A stretch of DNA of 64,000 nt from Bacteroidia bacterium (GTDB lineage Bacteria > Bacteroidota > Bacteroidia > Flavobacteriales > Flavobacteriaceae). The notes under the pieces were generated by a model. That model had not been told where the DNA came from. It did not search any database and saw nothing but the letters and a program-made list of their open reading frames with translations. Positions 18,982-28,293 of this stretch are shown here, piece by piece (the first letter of the stretch is position 1; the number at the start of each line of letters is the position of its first letter). A program made the position numbers and the translations under genes. The stretch spans positions 62,001 to 126,000 of the forward strand of contig JAUICK010000005.1 in NCBI GenBank assembly GCA_030427865.1, in the 5' to 3' direction.

Positions 18982-18989
18982 CAAATTTA
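18982..18989 (-). promoter_or_regulatory. Bacteroidota -7 box for pheT
   Basis: TAAATTTG on the minus strand fits TAnnTTTG and lies 24 bases before the pheT ATG. Confidence 0.55.
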
Positions 18990-19217
18990 CTTAAAATCTA
19001 CTTTTTATTATAGCTTTTCAATTTAAAAAACGTAAGTTTATTCAAAATAAAAACTCCTTTTAAACCGATACACAAGAAGAATTATATTTTTTTATGATTT
19101 TAGTTCTATTTTCTCTAAATCTAAACAAAGTATAATACATTAAAAGCATTAAAGACTGCAACAAATTATTATACAATTTTAAAATTATCACAAACTTATT
19201 TATCAATGAAAATTAAA

Positions 19218-19225
19218 TATCTTTG
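19218..19225 (+). promoter_or_regulatory. Bacteroidota -7 box for the LtaS-like gene
   Basis: TATCTTTG matches TAnnTTTG 18 bases before the ATG at 19244. The rest of the divergent gap between 18990 and 19217 is AT-rich with no gene or strong hairpin that I can see. Confidence 0.55.
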
Positions 19226-19243
19226 TAAACTTAAATTTTAATA

Positions 19244-21244
19244 ATGCTAAAGAGAATTCCTAATTATATTAAGTATATTTTTATAAATGTTATTTTTCTA
19301 TTGCTATTTTGTTTTCTTTTTAGAGTTATTTTTTATCAGTTTTTTGCGCAATTAAATAACGTTTCTTCTACTGAAATACAAAAAGCTTTTTGGTTAGGTT
19401 TTCGTTTTGATATAAAATTAGCTGTTATTACTTTTTTCCCTTTAGCAGCTTTAATTCTAATTGTAAATTATCGTTTTTTTCAAAAAAAAATCTATCAAAA
19501 AATAGCCACCATTTACTTAATTTTAGCTTATTTAACACTTACTCTATTTTATCTATTTGATTTTGGTTATTACGATTATTTAAGTATTCGATTAGACGCG
19601 TCTTCTCTTCGTTTTTTAGATGATTTAAAAATATCTGGACAAGTTTTAATGGAGAGTTACCCAATTTATAAAGGGTTTTTCGGCTTAATTATTCTTTGTT
19701 TTTTAATAGTTAAGTTTTCTAAATTTATTTATAATTCGTTTTCAAATCACAATATAATTATTTCTAAAAAACGAAAAACTGCTTATTTAGTAAGTACAGT
19801 TTTACTACTATCTTACGGTATTTATAATAGTATTACTCATTATCCTTTACGCTGGAGTGAAGCTTTTTTTTCTAAAAAAAACGAAGTAAATCAATTTGCA
19901 TTAAATCCTGTTTTATACTTTTTCGACAGTTTTGCTTACCGAAGTGAAGGAGTTAATATGAGTGAATTCAAAAAATACTATCCTGTTATTGCCAAACATT
20001 TAAAACTACCTAAAGAAAAGATTTTATTTGAAAGAAAAGTAACTTTTGATACTACGTTTACTAAAAAACCAAATGTAGTTATTGTTATGATGGAATCTGT
20101 TGGTGTAAAACCGATGAGTTACTATGGAAACCCTATTAATAGTACTCCTAAATTGGATTCAATTATTAAAAATAGTTTACGTTTTTCTAACTTTTATGTT
20201 CATAAACCTGGAACTGCAGCTAGTGTTTTTGCAAGTGTTACAGGTTTGCCAGATATAGAGGATGTAAAAACTGCTTCTAGAAACCCTTTAATACAAGATC
20301 AGCGTATTATATTTGATCAATTTGAAGGATATGAAAAATTGTACTTTTTAGGCGGAAGTGCAAATTGGGCAAATATTAGAAGTGTATTTCAGTCTAATAT
20401 TAGTGGATTAAAAGTCTTTGAAGAAGGAAGTTATAGTACTGAAAAAAGAGCTGATGTTTGGGGTATTGACGATTATGAATTGTTTAAAGAATCGAATAAA
20501 GAATTAGCGCAATTATCTAAAGAAAATAAACCTTTTGTAGCTTACATTCAAACAGCTTCTAATCATATTCCGTTTACAGTTCCTGATAAAAAAGAAACAT
20601 TTAAACCTTTAGAAGAAAATGAAGTTAAAGATTTATTATTAGAAAAGTCGGGTTTTAAATCTATTGCACAATTAAATGCTTTGCGTTATTTAGATTTTAA
20701 TGTTGGTCGTTTTTTAGAAAGAGCTAAAAAATCTGGTTATTATAACAATACCATTTTTGTGTTTTTTGGCGACCATAACACAGCAATGAGAAGAACAGAA
20801 AACTACACAAAAGAATTTGATTTAAACATTCAATCGCAACACGTTCCCTTTTTTATCCATGCGCCTAAGTTTATAAAACCATCTACAATTACAAAAAATG
20901 GAAAATTGATTGATTTATTTCCAACAGTGGCAAGTTTGGTAAAAATAAATCATACAAATTTTACTTTAGGAAATAATTTATTAGACTCTATTCCTAAAAA
21001 AACAACTTCTTTTGTTTATTTAAAAATTAATGGAGAACCTGCTGTTGGTTTATTACAAGATAGCTTGTATTATTCTAAAACAACAGTTAGTAATTCTGCC
21101 AAATTGTACAATTTAAATACTAAAGAGGTTAAAGATTTAAAAGAAGATTATCCTAAAAAGACTAAAGAAATGGATAGCTTATTGAGTGCATATTATCATT
21201 CAACAAAATATCTATATTTTAACAATAAAAAATTAAGTAAATAA
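19244..21244 (+). CDS. LtaS-like sulfatase-fold membrane transferase
   Basis: A 666-residue inner-membrane protein: five helices in the first 200 residues, then a periplasmic sulfatase-type domain. Metal and active-site elements are VIVMMESVG (Glu ligand), KPGTAASVFASVTG (nucleophilic Thr region) and FVFFGDHNTA (Asp-His ligands). The family includes lipoteichoic acid synthases, and in Gram-negative bacteria enzymes moving phosphoglycerol or phosphoethanolamine onto glycans or lipid A. As this is a Gram-negative, a true lipoteichoic acid role is unlikely; the acceptor is unknown. Its end overlaps the convergent PAP2 gene by 12 bases, and a PAP2 phosphatase next to it may recycle lipid products, which is inference. 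Confidence 0.85.
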   Translation: MLKRIPNYIKYIFINVIFLLLFCFLFRVIFYQFFAQLNNVSSTEIQKAFWLGFRFDIKLAVITFFPLAALILIVNYRFFQKKIYQKIATIYLILAYLTLTLFYLFDFGYYDYLSIRLDASSLRFLDDLKISGQVLMESYPIYKGFFGLIILCFLIVKFSKFIYNSFSNHNIIISKKRKTAYLVSTVLLLSYGIYNSITHYPLRWSEAFFSKKNEVNQFALNPVLYFFDSFAYRSEGVNMSEFKKYYPVIAKHLKLPKEKILFERKVTFDTTFTKKPNVVIVMMESVGVKPMSYYGNPINSTPKLDSIIKNSLRFSNFYVHKPGTAASVFASVTGLPDIEDVKTASRNPLIQDQRIIFDQFEGYEKLYFLGGSANWANIRSVFQSNISGLKVFEEGSYSTEKRADVWGIDDYELFKESNKELAQLSKENKPFVAYIQTASNHIPFTVPDKKETFKPLEENEVKDLLLEKSGFKSIAQLNALRYLDFNVGRFLERAKKSGYYNNTIFVFFGDHNTAMRRTENYTKEFDLNIQSQHVPFFIHAPKFIKPSTITKNGKLIDLFPTVASLVKINHTNFTLGNNLLDSIPKKTTSFVYLKINGEPAVGLLQDSLYYSKTTVSNSAKLYNLNTKEVKDLKEDYPKKTKEMDSLLSAYYHSTKYLYFNNKKLSK

Positions 21245-21805
21245 TTTTTTATCAACTTTTTTAAACCCTTTGTAGTAAAGGTTTGCTAAGATTGTTCCTA
21301 TTAAAATTCCTACACAAATATCAATAGGAAAATGCACGCCTAAGTATAGTCTGCTATAAGCAAATATTAATGGGAATAGTAAGATAAAATAAATGTATTT
21401 GTAGGTATCTTTTAATAGTAATACTACAAAAACAGCAAAAAAGGTAGATGTAGTTGCGTGACCAGACATAAAACTATAACTCTGAGGGTTGATTAAAGTT
21501 CTTAACAAATGTTTGATTTCTGGATCGTTATTGGGGCGCAAACGCTGTACTGTATTTTTTATAAAATTGGTAAATTGATCAGAAAAAACAACCAACACAA
21601 TCATTGCTAAAATTACAAATCCACCACGTTTCCATCCAAATGATTTTAGTACAAGATAAAAGATAAAAAGAAACAATGGGCTCCAGTAGAGTTGATTAGT
21701 AATTACTAACCAAAATGGATCCCATTGCTCGCTTCCTAAATTATTTAAAAAAACAAGAAGGTTTTTATCTATTTGTATAATATCTTTTAACAAGTTATTT
21801 TCCAA
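21233..21805 (-). CDS. PAP2-family membrane phosphatase
   Basis: A 190-residue inner-membrane protein with five to six helices and the three PAP2 motifs: KNTVQRLRP, SFMSGHATTS and SRLYLGVHFPID. The catalytic His of the last motif and the SGH are intact. Relatives dephosphorylate undecaprenyl pyrophosphate, phosphatidylglycerophosphate or lipid A. It is the last gene of a minus-strand operon and overlaps the cyclophilin-FKBP gene by 11 bases. The substrate cannot be told. Confidence 0.88.
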   Translation of the reverse strand: MENNLLKDIIQIDKNLLVFLNNLGSEQWDPFWLVITNQLYWSPLFLFIFYLVLKSFGWKRGGFVILAMIVLVVFSDQFTNFIKNTVQRLRPNNDPEIKHLLRTLINPQSYSFMSGHATTSTFFAVFVVLLLKDTYKYIYFILLFPLIFAYSRLYLGVHFPIDICVGILIGTILANLYYKGFKKVDKKLFT

Positions 21806-22955
21806 CTTTTAATACATCAATCTCAAAAACTAAATCAGATTTTGCTGGAAATGGCCCAAATTTTTGCTCTCCATAACCTATGTAGTATGGTATAAATAAT
21901 CTTGCCTTTTCGCCTTCTTTCATCATTAAAACTCCTTCTTTAAAGCCCGCAATCATTGGTCTTTGCGCATCATTTAACTGACAAACAAAAGGCTTTCCAT
22001 TTACATCTTTAGTAGATTGAATCTTTTTACCATCTGCGGTATATAATGTGTAGTTTACAGTTAATGGTTTAGAATCTACAACTTTTTTTCCTGTAGAATT
22101 TTTTTTAAGCATTAAAACTCTTAATCCAGAAGGTGTTTTTTGAGCTTTGCTTTCATCCATCTTCGCTAAAAATTTAGTTTTATTTTCTAAATAATTAGAA
22201 TATCTCTTTTTTTCTGCTTCGATTTCTGCCTTTTTAAGCTCTTCTCGAGATTTTGTATATTTTCTGTAATTTGTTTCAAACACTTCAGAAGCGTTAAAGT
22301 TTTTAGCTTTAGTTCCTAATTTTATAATATTTACAGTTAAAATAGTGTCTTTTTGTGTAATACGATTTACAACTGCCATTCTTGTAGAATCGATTGCTTT
22401 TTTTAATGCTAAAGAATCTTTGTATTTTAAATGTAAATCTTTTAATTGATTGGAATTTATTACCGTTTTTCCAAAAACAGAATGTTTCCCGTCTAAGTGA
22501 GGTATGGGTCTGTGGGTAATAAAAAACTGGCTATTGTTGGTGGCTGGACCTCCATTTGCCATAGATAAAATTCCTTTATCATTATGTTTATACAAAAGTT
22601 TACCATCTATGTCTTTTGGAAATTCATCGCCAAAAGTATATCCTGTTGGTTTTCTTCCATTGGTTGTAAAACCTCCGGCTTGAATAACAAAATTATTTAC
22701 AACTCTATGAAAAATAATACCTTCATAGAAGCTTTTATTTTTTAAAGAATCTAAAATTATTGGATGAGTTCCTTCTACAAGAGACACAAAATTTGCCACA
22801 GTCATTGGAACGTCTTCCGCATATAATTCTAATAATATTTCACCTTTATTTGTTATAATTTCTGCATAAATTCCCTCTTTTAAAGTTTTATACTTTTCTG
22901 GGGTACAAGAAATTATAAAAACGGATAGTAAAATTATATATCTTAAATTCTTCAT
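21795..22955 (-). CDS. Cyclophilin-FKBP fusion peptidylprolyl isomerase lipoprotein
   Basis: A 386-residue lipoprotein (lipobox IISC near residue 17) with two different prolyl isomerase domains. Residues about 25-210 are a cyclophilin: FHRVVNNFVIQAGG, SMANGGPATNNSQFFIT and HLDGKHSVFGK are the standard catalytic elements. A charged, coiled linker (about 225-285) leads to an FKBP-type domain (VNYTLYTADGKKIQS, MIAGFKEGVLMMKEGEKARLFIP, LVFEIDVLKV). It should fold proteins in the periplasm or at the outer membrane. It is followed by PAP2 with an overlap and preceded 4 bases away by a second FKBP gene. Confidence 0.9.
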   Translation of the reverse strand: MKNLRYIILLSVFIISCTPEKYKTLKEGIYAEIITNKGEILLELYAEDVPMTVANFVSLVEGTHPIILDSLKNKSFYEGIIFHRVVNNFVIQAGGFTTNGRKPTGYTFGDEFPKDIDGKLLYKHNDKGILSMANGGPATNNSQFFITHRPIPHLDGKHSVFGKTVINSNQLKDLHLKYKDSLALKKAIDSTRMAVVNRITQKDTILTVNIIKLGTKAKNFNASEVFETNYRKYTKSREELKKAEIEAEKKRYSNYLENKTKFLAKMDESKAQKTPSGLRVLMLKKNSTGKKVVDSKPLTVNYTLYTADGKKIQSTKDVNGKPFVCQLNDAQRPMIAGFKEGVLMMKEGEKARLFIPYYIGYGEQKFGPFPAKSDLVFEIDVLKVGK

Positions 22956-22959
22956 TTAA

Positions 22960-23685
22960 TTATTTAATAATTTTTAAAATTTCAACTTCGAAAATTAAGG
23001 TAGAAAAAGGTTTAATTAATTCTCCTCTTTGTTGTGCTTTATATGCTAATTCTTGAGGAATAAAGAATTTGTATTTTGAACCTTCTTTCATTAATTGTAA
23101 ACCTTCAGAAAAACCAGCTATAAATTGACTTGCCAAAGATTCGTATGGTTGTTTTTTATCAACTGTACTATCAAAAACTTTTCCGTCTATAGTAGTTCCA
23201 TGATAATGAATTTTTATTCTACTTGTTGCTTTTACTTGCTCTCCTTTTCCTTCTTTAAGTACAATATATTGTAAACCACTTTGTGTAGTTTTTACACCTT
23301 CTTTATTCTTATTAGCTGCTAAAAACGCTTCTCCAGCTTTTTTAATATGACCAAATTTTGCTTCTGCTTCTTTAGCTGCTTTTTCTTGTTGTGCTTTTAC
23401 TTTAGCCATTTGTTGTTTTTGAAAGAAAGTTCTTAAAAACATATTTAAATCTTTAGGATTTATTAACATGTTAGTAGAATCGATACCATTTCTATACCCT
23501 TGTAAAAACAAATCTTTATTGGCTTCTTTAAAATTAGCTTTAACTTTTATAGCCATATCTAAACCAAGTGCATAGCTTGCAGAATCTATTTCTGTTTCTA
23601 AAGATTTTACTTCTTTTACTTGATTTGCACAAGAAAACATAGCTGTTATAACTGCTACTGTAAGAATACTTTTTATAATTTTCAT
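22960..23685 (-). CDS. FKBP-type peptidylprolyl isomerase lipoprotein
   Basis: A 241-residue Mip/FkpA-like protein. The lipobox is MFSC near residue 19, an Ala/Glu/Lys-rich dimerisation helix spans about 75-115, and the FKBP domain follows (IKIHYHGTTIDGKVFDSTVD, FIAGFSEGLQLMKEGSKYKFFIP, LIFEVEILKI). It catalyses cis-trans isomerisation of prolyl bonds in exported proteins. It lies between gldI and the cyclophilin-FKBP fusion in one operon, so three prolyl isomerases of the envelope are made together. Confidence 0.92.
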   Translation of the reverse strand: MKIIKSILTVAVITAMFSCANQVKEVKSLETEIDSASYALGLDMAIKVKANFKEANKDLFLQGYRNGIDSTNMLINPKDLNMFLRTFFQKQQMAKVKAQQEKAAKEAEAKFGHIKKAGEAFLAANKNKEGVKTTQSGLQYIVLKEGKGEQVKATSRIKIHYHGTTIDGKVFDSTVDKKQPYESLASQFIAGFSEGLQLMKEGSKYKFFIPQELAYKAQQRGELIKPFSTLIFEVEILKIIK

Positions 23686-23695
23686 TTTTTGTTAT

Positions 23696-24226
23696 TTATT
23701 TAATTTTAATTAATGTTACTGTACTTTTTATTGATTGATTAATTCCTATTTTATTTCCATCTCCAATAATTCCAAAAGCATTGTAAGATGGAATTACAAA
23801 TGTAATGGTTTCTCCTTCTTTCATCAACTTTATTCCAGATTGAAGTGCAGAAATAAAATCTTCTTTATCTACGGTATAATTTTTTACTCCTAACTCTTCT
23901 TTTGTATAAATAACATTCCCTTTTAAATCGGTTATATTATATGTTAAAACTACTTTATCTCCAGTTTTTGGATAAGGTTTATCTTCTTTTATTTGATTGA
24001 TGTAAGTGTACCAAAAACCATTTGGTGAAACTTTATAAACATTTATAGAATCTTGCTGTATGAAGTTTATAATTTTATCGTCTTCTATCTTATTCAATCT
24101 TTTAGATTCTTTAATAGTTTCTCTTAAAATAGTTGTTGATGGTTTTGGATTTAAAGGTTTTCTTGGTTTTACCTCAGAACATCCAAAGCACAGAATGCTA
24201 CAAAAAATTAAAATTCTAATTTTCAT
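23696..24226 (-). CDS. gldI: Gliding motility-associated prolyl isomerase lipoprotein GldI
   Basis: A 176-residue lipoprotein (lipobox CFGC) with a compact FKBP-type domain (GDKVVLTYNITDLKGNVIYT, FISALQSGIKLMKEGETITFVIP, FGIIG). Size, N-terminal segment ETIKESKRLNKIEDDKIINFI and context match GldI, a lipoprotein required for gliding in Flavobacterium johnsoniae and probably for folding of gliding or type IX secretion proteins. Its start overlaps the end of the DHH gene by 11 bases. Its presence suggests, but does not prove, that the organism glides. Confidence 0.88.
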   Translation of the reverse strand: MKIRILIFCSILCFGCSEVKPRKPLNPKPSTTILRETIKESKRLNKIEDDKIINFIQQDSINVYKVSPNGFWYTYINQIKEDKPYPKTGDKVVLTYNITDLKGNVIYTKEELGVKNYTVDKEDFISALQSGIKLMKEGETITFVIPSYNAFGIIGDGNKIGINQSIKSTVTLIKIK

Positions 24227-25244
24227 AAGAAGTTTCTAATTCTGTTTTATATTTAGATAACAGTGTGGTAAATTTAGTTACTGTTTTAGCCATAGATAAC
24301 TTAGATTTTCCTCCTGCTGCATTATCATGTCCTCCTCCATCAAAATGGTTTCTTGCAAATTGATTTACAGAAAATTTTCCTTTAGAACGAAAAGATATTT
24401 TAATAATTGCTTGTTCTTTATCTTCAATGAAAATAGCTGCAAAAATAATTCCTTTTAATGAAAGAGCATAATTTACTACACCTTCAGTATCGCCTTTTTG
24501 AAAATCGAACCGTTTTTTTTCTGCTTCTGTTAGCGTAATGTATGCTGTTTTATAAGAAGGTAGAATTTGCAAATTACTTAATGCTTGCCCTAATAATAAC
24601 AGTCTATTATACGAGTTTGCATCGTAAACATTGCTATGTATCTTATCATTTTCTGCCCCTTTATCTATTAAATCTGCAATAATTCTATGCGTTTTACTGG
24701 TTGTAGACCTAAAACGAAAAGAGCCTGTATCTGTCATAATTCCCGTGTACAGACAGGTTGCAATATCTGCATCAATTAAATCTAAATCGCCCATCATTTC
24801 TATAAATTGATATACCATTTGACAAGTAGAACAAATAGCTACGTCAGAATACATATATTTTACCTCATCTGGTTGCTGATGATGGTCTATCATTGCAAAA
24901 TCATTTGGATATTTTTCTAATGTATTTTGCATATCAGAGCCTACTCTGTGCAATGCATTAAAATCTAATAAAAAAATAATATCAGAATTATTAATAGCCC
25001 TTTGCGATTGACTGTTTTGCCAATCGAATCTGTAAGTAGTTTCAGAACCTGGCAACCAATGTAAAAATTCTGGATATTCATTAGGTACAACAACAGTTGC
25101 TTTGTGCCCTTTTTTATCTAAATAGTGTTTTAATGCTAAAGTAGCACCCATAGCATCTCCATCTGGATTTCGATGTCCAACAACAACAATTTTTTTAGGT
25201 TTTTCTAAAAATGTTTTAAGCTCTTGTAATCCTTTTAAAATCAT
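24216..25244 (-). CDS. DHH-family phosphoesterase (oligoribonuclease / pAp phosphatase, NrnA-like)
   Basis: A 342-residue cytoplasmic enzyme. The DHH domain shows GHRNPDGDAMGA, FLLDFNA and AMIDHHQQPD; the C-terminal DHHA1 domain has DGGGHDNAAGG. This pattern fits NrnA, which degrades nano-RNA and removes the 3' phosphate from pAp with Mn. In Bacteroidota the gene is commonly beside gldI, as here. It is first in the five-gene minus-strand operon ending with PAP2 and is divergent from ndk. Confidence 0.9.
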   Translation of the reverse strand: MILKGLQELKTFLEKPKKIVVVGHRNPDGDAMGATLALKHYLDKKGHKATVVVPNEYPEFLHWLPGSETTYRFDWQNSQSQRAINNSDIIFLLDFNALHRVGSDMQNTLEKYPNDFAMIDHHQQPDEVKYMYSDVAICSTCQMVYQFIEMMGDLDLIDADIATCLYTGIMTDTGSFRFRSTTSKTHRIIADLIDKGAENDKIHSNVYDANSYNRLLLLGQALSNLQILPSYKTAYITLTEAEKKRFDFQKGDTEGVVNYALSLKGIIFAAIFIEDKEQAIIKISFRSKGKFSVNQFARNHFDGGGHDNAAGGKSKLSMAKTVTKFTTLLSKYKTELETSYEN

Positions 25245-25280
25245 AAGTGGCGAATATACAATTTAATTAAAAAAATTATG

Positions 25281-25288
25281 TAATTTCG
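25281..25288 (+). promoter_or_regulatory. Possible -7 box for ndk
   Basis: TAATTTCG resembles TAnnTTTG with one mismatch, 57 bases before the ndk ATG. A weak call. Confidence 0.3.
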
Positions 25289-25345
25289 CGCCGAATTTGT
25301 AAAACACATTTACAAGTTTTAAACAGAAATTTAAAAGTCAATATA

Positions 25346-25765
25346 ATGGCAACAAATAGAACATTTACAATGATTAAACCTGATGCTGTAGAAAACGGAC
25401 ATACAGGTGCTATTTTAGAAAAAATTAATGCTGCTGGTTTTAGAATTGTGGCAATGAAAAAAACGCAAATGACAAAAAACGATGCAGAAACTTTTTATGC
25501 TGTGCATAACGAGCGCCCTTTTTTTGGCGAATTGGTAGCGTTTATGACTCGCGGGCCAATAGTAGCTGCAATCTTAGAAAAAGAAAATGCGGTAGAAGAT
25601 TTTAGAACGTTAATTGGTGCTACAAACCCTGCTGATGCAGCAGAAGGAACTATTAGAAAATTATATGCAACTTCTATGGGAGAAAATGCTGTACATGGTT
25701 CTGACTCTGATGAAAACGCAGCTATCGAAGGAAACTTTCATTTCTCTGGTAGAGAGCAATTTTAA
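25346..25765 (+). CDS. ndk: Nucleoside diphosphate kinase
   Basis: Transfers the gamma phosphate of ATP to nucleoside diphosphates through a phosphohistidine. The catalytic His is at about 117 in [13 protein letters not shown], and the N-terminal [10 protein letters not shown] is standard. At 139 residues it is full length. It is a single-gene unit with a strong hairpin terminator downstream, divergent from the DHH operon. Confidence 0.97.
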   Translation: MATNRTFTMIKPDAVENGHTGAILEKINAAGFRIVAMKKTQMTKNDAETFYAVHNERPFFGELVAFMTRGPIVAAILEKENAVEDFRTLIGATNPADAAEGTIRKLYATSMGENAVHGSDSDENAAIEGNFHFSGREQF

Positions 25766-25805
25766 ATAAGAATTTTAGCAATTCTTAGTCTAAAATATAT
25801 TTGGT

Positions 25806-25837
25806 AAAAACTCACAACTTTCGTTATGAGTTTTTTT
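25806..25837 (+). terminator. Terminator of ndk
   Basis: Stem AAAAACTCA / TGAGTTTTT, continued inward by AAC / GTT after one mismatch, loop TTTC, and a run of seven T at the end. About 40 bases past the ndk stop. Confidence 0.85.
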
Positions 25838-25949
25838 CTTGAAGTTTTTTTCTAAATTTATTTTCAACTAAATTAGCCAATTTTAAACATAAGTTACTGA
25901 AAAAATGCATATTTACATTAAAGTTGTGCAATATTAAAAACCTATTCGA

Positions 25950-26762
25950 ATGAAAAAATTTTTAGGACTTATTTTTATTGGTTTGTTTTTTTACAATTGT
26001 TCAAATAAAAGAACTGAATTGGTACTTCTTGGAACTGTTCATCAACCCGTCGAAAACTTTACACCAGATAGTCTTTACAACATCTTGGTTAAAATTAAGC
26101 CAGATTTAATACTTTTTGAAGTAGATTCTTCATTCTTTACCAAAGAATTTGACTTCAAGAAAACTTGGGAAAGTAATGAAAATATTGCCACCGTAAAGTA
26201 TATGAATAACTTTGACGTAGATATAAGGCCATACGAATTTACAGGAAGAAACCAATACAGGGTAAAAACTGGGGCTCGACCAACAGATAGCAAAGCATTC
26301 GAATTGTTAGATAGCCTTTACAGAAATAATCAGCTAAACTCTTTAAACAAAACAATCTATCAAAACTTTCTTGAAATAAATGATACCCTTAATTCATTTG
26401 CCTATTTGGGTGCTAGATCCTTTAATAATCCTAAAACAGATAAAACTGCTGAAATCAGACAAAAACTTCATTACCAAGGACTGTTGAGTATAATGTCTGA
26501 ATATCCTATTTTCTCTAATACATTTTACGTTAAAAATGATGGTGATAGTATCAGTTATTTTGAAGGTTATAAAAGAGCCTCAGAATTTTGGGACTTAAGA
26601 AATCATACAATGTCCAAAAACATTTTGCACTTTATTAGAAAATATAATGGCAAAAAAATAATTGTATTAAATGGTTATTTTCACAGGTATTATTTAAATT
26701 CTTTAATAAAACCTAAAGAAGAAAAATTGAATTTCACTATAAGAGAATTTTACGAATATTAA
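25950..26762 (+). CDS. TraB/TIKI-like lipoprotein
   Basis: A 270-residue lipoprotein (lipobox FYNC near residue 17). Motifs VLLGTVHQPV near the start, LILFEVD in the first third, RNHTMSKNI and LNGYFHRYYL near the end match the pattern of the TraB/TIKI/GumN fold (two GxxH elements, a Glu and a central Arg), some members of which are metal-dependent proteases. The identification is by motif only and confidence is moderate. It is monocistronic, after the ndk terminator and convergent with the DUF721 gene. Confidence 0.6.
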   Translation: MKKFLGLIFIGLFFYNCSNKRTELVLLGTVHQPVENFTPDSLYNILVKIKPDLILFEVDSSFFTKEFDFKKTWESNENIATVKYMNNFDVDIRPYEFTGRNQYRVKTGARPTDSKAFELLDSLYRNNQLNSLNKTIYQNFLEINDTLNSFAYLGARSFNNPKTDKTAEIRQKLHYQGLLSIMSEYPIFSNTFYVKNDGDSISYFEGYKRASEFWDLRNHTMSKNILHFIRKYNGKKIIVLNGYFHRYYLNSLIKPKEEKLNFTIREFYEY

Positions 26763-26805
26763 ATTATAGTAACCAACAATGTCTATAAGTAAATTTTCAA
26801 AAATA

Positions 26806-27102
26806 TTAAACCAACATCAATTTACTAATAATCTCATCACCTAATTCTTCATTCATTAGTTTAATAATCTTGTCTTTTCCGTAACTTAATTCTTCACGTA
26901 AAACAGAAGACGAAAGTTGTATAATTAAAGTCTTGTTTTGTAACCGAACTGAAGTTGTGTGAGTGGCTACGCCTGGTCCCATCATTTTTGTCCAAGTTTC
27001 TTCTACTTTCATTTTTTGCATTCCTTTACTCAAATTATTTTCTTTGATAAAGGATTTCATTAAATCTTGAATCGAAAAAGAATCGTTTTCTCTTTTAGCC
27101 AT
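26806..27102 (-). CDS. DUF721 (DciA-like) protein
   Basis: A 98-residue cytoplasmic protein of the DUF721 family: VEETWTKMMGPGVATHTTSVRLQNKTLIIQLSSSV is the conserved core. The family includes DciA, which loads the replicative helicase in many bacteria without DnaC. The neighbourhood agrees with a replication or repair role: its ATG overlaps the TAA of recF (TAATG), so both are translated from one message. Confidence 0.85.
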   Translation of the reverse strand: MAKRENDSFSIQDLMKSFIKENNLSKGMQKMKVEETWTKMMGPGVATHTTSVRLQNKTLIIQLSSSVLREELSYGKDKIIKLMNEELGDEIISKLMLV

Positions 27103-28181
27103 TATAATTTAAAAATTTGATAAGGAACGTTACTTTGTTTTACAATATTTTCAGTTCTTTCTGAATGTGTATCTGTAATAAATATTTGTCCAAATTCATC
27201 ATTATTAACCAAATCAATAATTTGTTGCACTCTATTTTCATCCAATTTATCAAAAATATCGTCTAACAGTAATATTGGGGTTATTTTAGACTGTTCTTTT
27301 ATGAATTGAAACTGAGCCAACTTTAAAGCAATTAAATACGATTTTTGTTGCCCTTGAGAACCAAATTTTTTTATAGGATAATCTCCAATTTCAAAACTCA
27401 AATCGTCTTTATGAATCCCAGATGTTGTGTATTGTAAAATTTTATCTTTTTCTAAAGATTTTTGTAATAAATCTGTTATATTAAAATCGTGCAACTGACT
27501 CTTATACTTGAGGTTTACTTGTTCTTTATCACCAGAAATAATTTGATATTTCTCATTAAAAATTGGAATAAATTCTTCTAAAAATTCTTTTCTAACTTCA
27601 TAAATTCTTGCACCATACTCAGAAAGTTGCTCATCATATACACTTAAATTTAAAGCATCGAAAGTTCTATTCGCTGCAAAATATTTTAACAAGGCATTTC
27701 TTTGAGAAAGAACTTTATTGTAAGCAATTAAATCTTGTAAATAAGTTTTGTTTTGCTGAGAAATTACACCATCAATAAATTTTCTTCTTGTATCACTACC
27801 CTCAGTTACCAAATCTCTATCTGCAGGAGAAATAATTACTAACGGAATTTGTCCAAAATGTTCAGAAAACTTGTCGTAATTCTTACCATTTCGTTTTAAA
27901 ACTTTCTTTTGTCCTTTTTTTAAACTGCAAACAATTTTCTCATTTCTATTATTTAGCAAATAATCTCCTTCAATCATAAAGAATATTTCTCCATGTCTAA
28001 TATTTTGAACAGCTACCGAGTTAAAATAACTTTTTGCAAAAGACAAATAATAAATTGCATCTAAAATATTGGTTTTACCCACACCATTATTACCTACAAA
28101 ACAATTTATTTTTTGTTGAAAATCAAAAGATTGCGATGCTATATTCTTAAAATTTACTAAAGAAATTTTTTGTAAGTACAT
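27102..28181 (-). CDS. recF: DNA replication and repair protein RecF
   Basis: An SMC-like ABC ATPase of 359 residues that helps load RecA at single-strand gaps. The Walker A is GNNGVGKTN at about 30-38, the signature region is [18 protein letters not shown], and Walker B is [11 protein letters not shown], followed by the D-loop. Length and motif order are standard. It shares its stop with the start of the DUF721 gene. It is divergent from the TPR gene. Confidence 0.96.
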   Translation of the reverse strand: MYLQKISLVNFKNIASQSFDFQQKINCFVGNNGVGKTNILDAIYYLSFAKSYFNSVAVQNIRHGEIFFMIEGDYLLNNRNEKIVCSLKKGQKKVLKRNGKNYDKFSEHFGQIPLVIISPADRDLVTEGSDTRRKFIDGVISQQNKTYLQDLIAYNKVLSQRNALLKYFAANRTFDALNLSVYDEQLSEYGARIYEVRKEFLEEFIPIFNEKYQIISGDKEQVNLKYKSQLHDFNITDLLQKSLEKDKILQYTTSGIHKDDLSFEIGDYPIKKFGSQGQQKSYLIALKLAQFQFIKEQSKITPILLLDDIFDKLDENRVQQIIDLVNNDEFGQIFITDTHSERTENIVKQSNVPYQIFKL

Positions 28182-28263
28182 GGATAAAAACTGGTGTTAA
28201 AAACGAATTGCAAATTATTGAAAATTTGCCAAATATCCGCTTTTAAAATCCAATTAAAAAAAC

Positions 28264-28271
28264 TATTTTTG
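28264..28271 (+). promoter_or_regulatory. Bacteroidota -7 box for TPR protein gene
   Basis: TATTTTTG matches TAnnTTTG and lies 22 bases before the ATG at 28294. Confidence 0.5.
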
Positions 28272-28293
28272 TCGGCACTAATTTTTAAGGAAG

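Noticed and set aside
19244..21244. Lipoteichoic acid synthesis, implying a Gram-positive host
   Set aside because: The family also occurs in Gram-negatives, and lipoproteins, a TonB receptor and GldI show an outer membrane.
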